A DNA stretch of 5,761 nt from Pseudomonadota bacterium. Lineage in GTDB: Bacteria; Pseudomonadota; Alphaproteobacteria; Rhizobiales; Xanthobacteraceae. The DNA is taken from assembly GCA_021779635.1 (NCBI GenBank), contig JAJYAH010000490.1, positions 1-5,761 on the forward strand, read 5' to 3'. The position numbers and the translations under genes were made by a program. Positions 5,502 to 5,761 of the stretch are shown here, piece after piece. Under the pieces are notes generated by a model. The model saw only the letters and a list, made by a program, of their open reading frames with translations, had not been told where the DNA came from and did no database searches. The first letter of the stretch is position 1. Each line of letters opens with the position of its first letter.

Positions 5502-5761
5502 TCAATAGCGATAGTAGCCATGGTGGTGGTGATGATGGTGATGATGGTGGTGGTGCCAGCGGCGATGCGGCACCACGACGATCGGTCCATAGCGGTAGTA
5601 GCCGTGGTGATGATGGTGATGGTGATGATGATACTGCGCCAGCTGCACATTTGGATCGGCTGATTTTTGCGGAGCTTGCTCGTCGACCGCCTGCAACAGC
5701 GCTAGGGCGTTCGGGATCGGCTCCAGCAGGTCGGCATAGGAATTCGCCGCGCGATGCAGGT
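5502..5761 (-). CDS. C-terminus of a histidine-rich protein (9-His and 12-His runs), 5' end outside window
   Basis: The minus-strand frame is open from the window edge to the TGA at 5502-5504, giving 86 codons of a longer protein. An apparent TTG start at 5694-5696 is internal, because the frame continues upstream without a stop as HRAANSYADLLEPIPNALAL. After a linker containing DEQAPQKSADPNVQLAQY, the tail holds nine His (5604-5630), then GYYRYGPIVVVPHRRW, then twelve His (5520-5555) and a final GYYRY. The tail is therefore a duplicated His-run-plus-GYYRY unit. Such runs bind Ni, Zn, Cu or Fe ions in metal storage or chaperone proteins, but no family is recognised here and the metal is unknown. 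A signal peptide, if any, would lie outside the window. The coding nature is supported by a good ADLLEPIPNA-type segment ahead of the tail and by the terminator just downstream. Confidence 0.75.
   Translation of the reverse strand, partial: LHRAANSYADLLEPIPNALALLQAVDEQAPQKSADPNVQLAQYHHHHHHHHHGYYRYGPIVVVPHRRWHHHHHHHHHHHHGYYRY
5505..5609 (-). repeat. duplicated 21-bp unit and His-codon tracts in the His-rich gene
   Basis: The 21-base segments at 5505-5525 and 5589-5609 differ at only two positions. They encode the two copies of GYYRY together with the adjoining His codons. The flanking His tracts mix CAC and CAT (plus-strand GTG/ATG) codons, giving purine-T-G triplet repeats prone to slippage and length variation. 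Confidence 0.7.

Noticed and set aside
5520..5630. Repeat tracts as a CRISPR array or minisatellite without coding role
   Set aside because: There are no regular repeat-spacer units; the triplet pattern is in phase with a continuous open frame and encodes His runs with mixed codons.
5466..5663. A plus-strand open frame with runs of Val and Met
   Set aside because: It is the complement of the His codon tracts (GTG/ATG read as Val/Met) and overlaps the terminator; the minus-strand reading has a plausible upstream domain.

Overview
The window looks like chromosomal DNA of a high-GC alphaproteobacterium, most likely Bradyrhizobium, Rhodopseudomonas or a close relative (Nitrobacteraceae/Bradyrhizobiaceae). 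The reasons are: a gene for the two-domain iron exporter MbfA with an Irr-type iron control element over its promoter; an exact EcfG-type general-stress promoter (GGAAC-N16-CGTT) in front of its divergent neighbour; and GTCATTCCGGG...CCCGGAATGAC intergenic palindromes of a style common in Bradyrhizobium genomes. This assignment is inference, since no database search was possible.

Layout, left to right. (1) 1-730, plus: the C-terminal two thirds of a zinc-type medium-chain alcohol dehydrogenase whose start lies outside the window. (2) 731-1271: a small SnoaL/DUF4440-like gene (845-1198, minus) enclosed between two palindromic intergenic elements (739-839 and 1225-1259) with identical 11-bp outer arms. 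(3) 1272-2744, minus: an intact amidase-signature hydrolase with a TTG start and a complete Lys-Ser-Ser catalytic set. (4) 2835-3365, minus: a four-helix cytochrome b561. (5) 3472-4443, minus: mbfA, a ferritin-like domain fused to a VIT1-type membrane domain, starting with GTG. (6) 4444-4672: a regulatory region between divergent genes, holding a sigma-70-like mbfA promoter overlapped by an ICE/Irr palindrome, two adjacent 10-bp perfect palindromes, and an EcfG-type promoter facing right. (7) 4673-5395, plus: a 240-residue soluble protein of unknown function, possibly DUF6065-like. (8) 5442-5480: a hairpin with A and T tracts on either side, which can act as a terminator in both directions. 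(9) 5502-5761, minus: the C-terminus of a protein ending in 9-His and 12-His runs, cut by the window edge.

The centre of interest is the 4444-4672 region. The mbfA promoter reads left and should be blocked by Irr when iron is scarce and free when iron is plentiful. The right-facing gene carries the signature of the general stress response. mbfA is followed on the same strand by a cytochrome b561 gene, so iron export/detoxification and membrane redox chemistry may be linked. The alcohol dehydrogenase, the SnoaL-like gene and the amidase look like ordinary metabolic genes with no visible functional link to the iron genes. No RNA gene, insertion sequence, CRISPR array or phage gene was seen.
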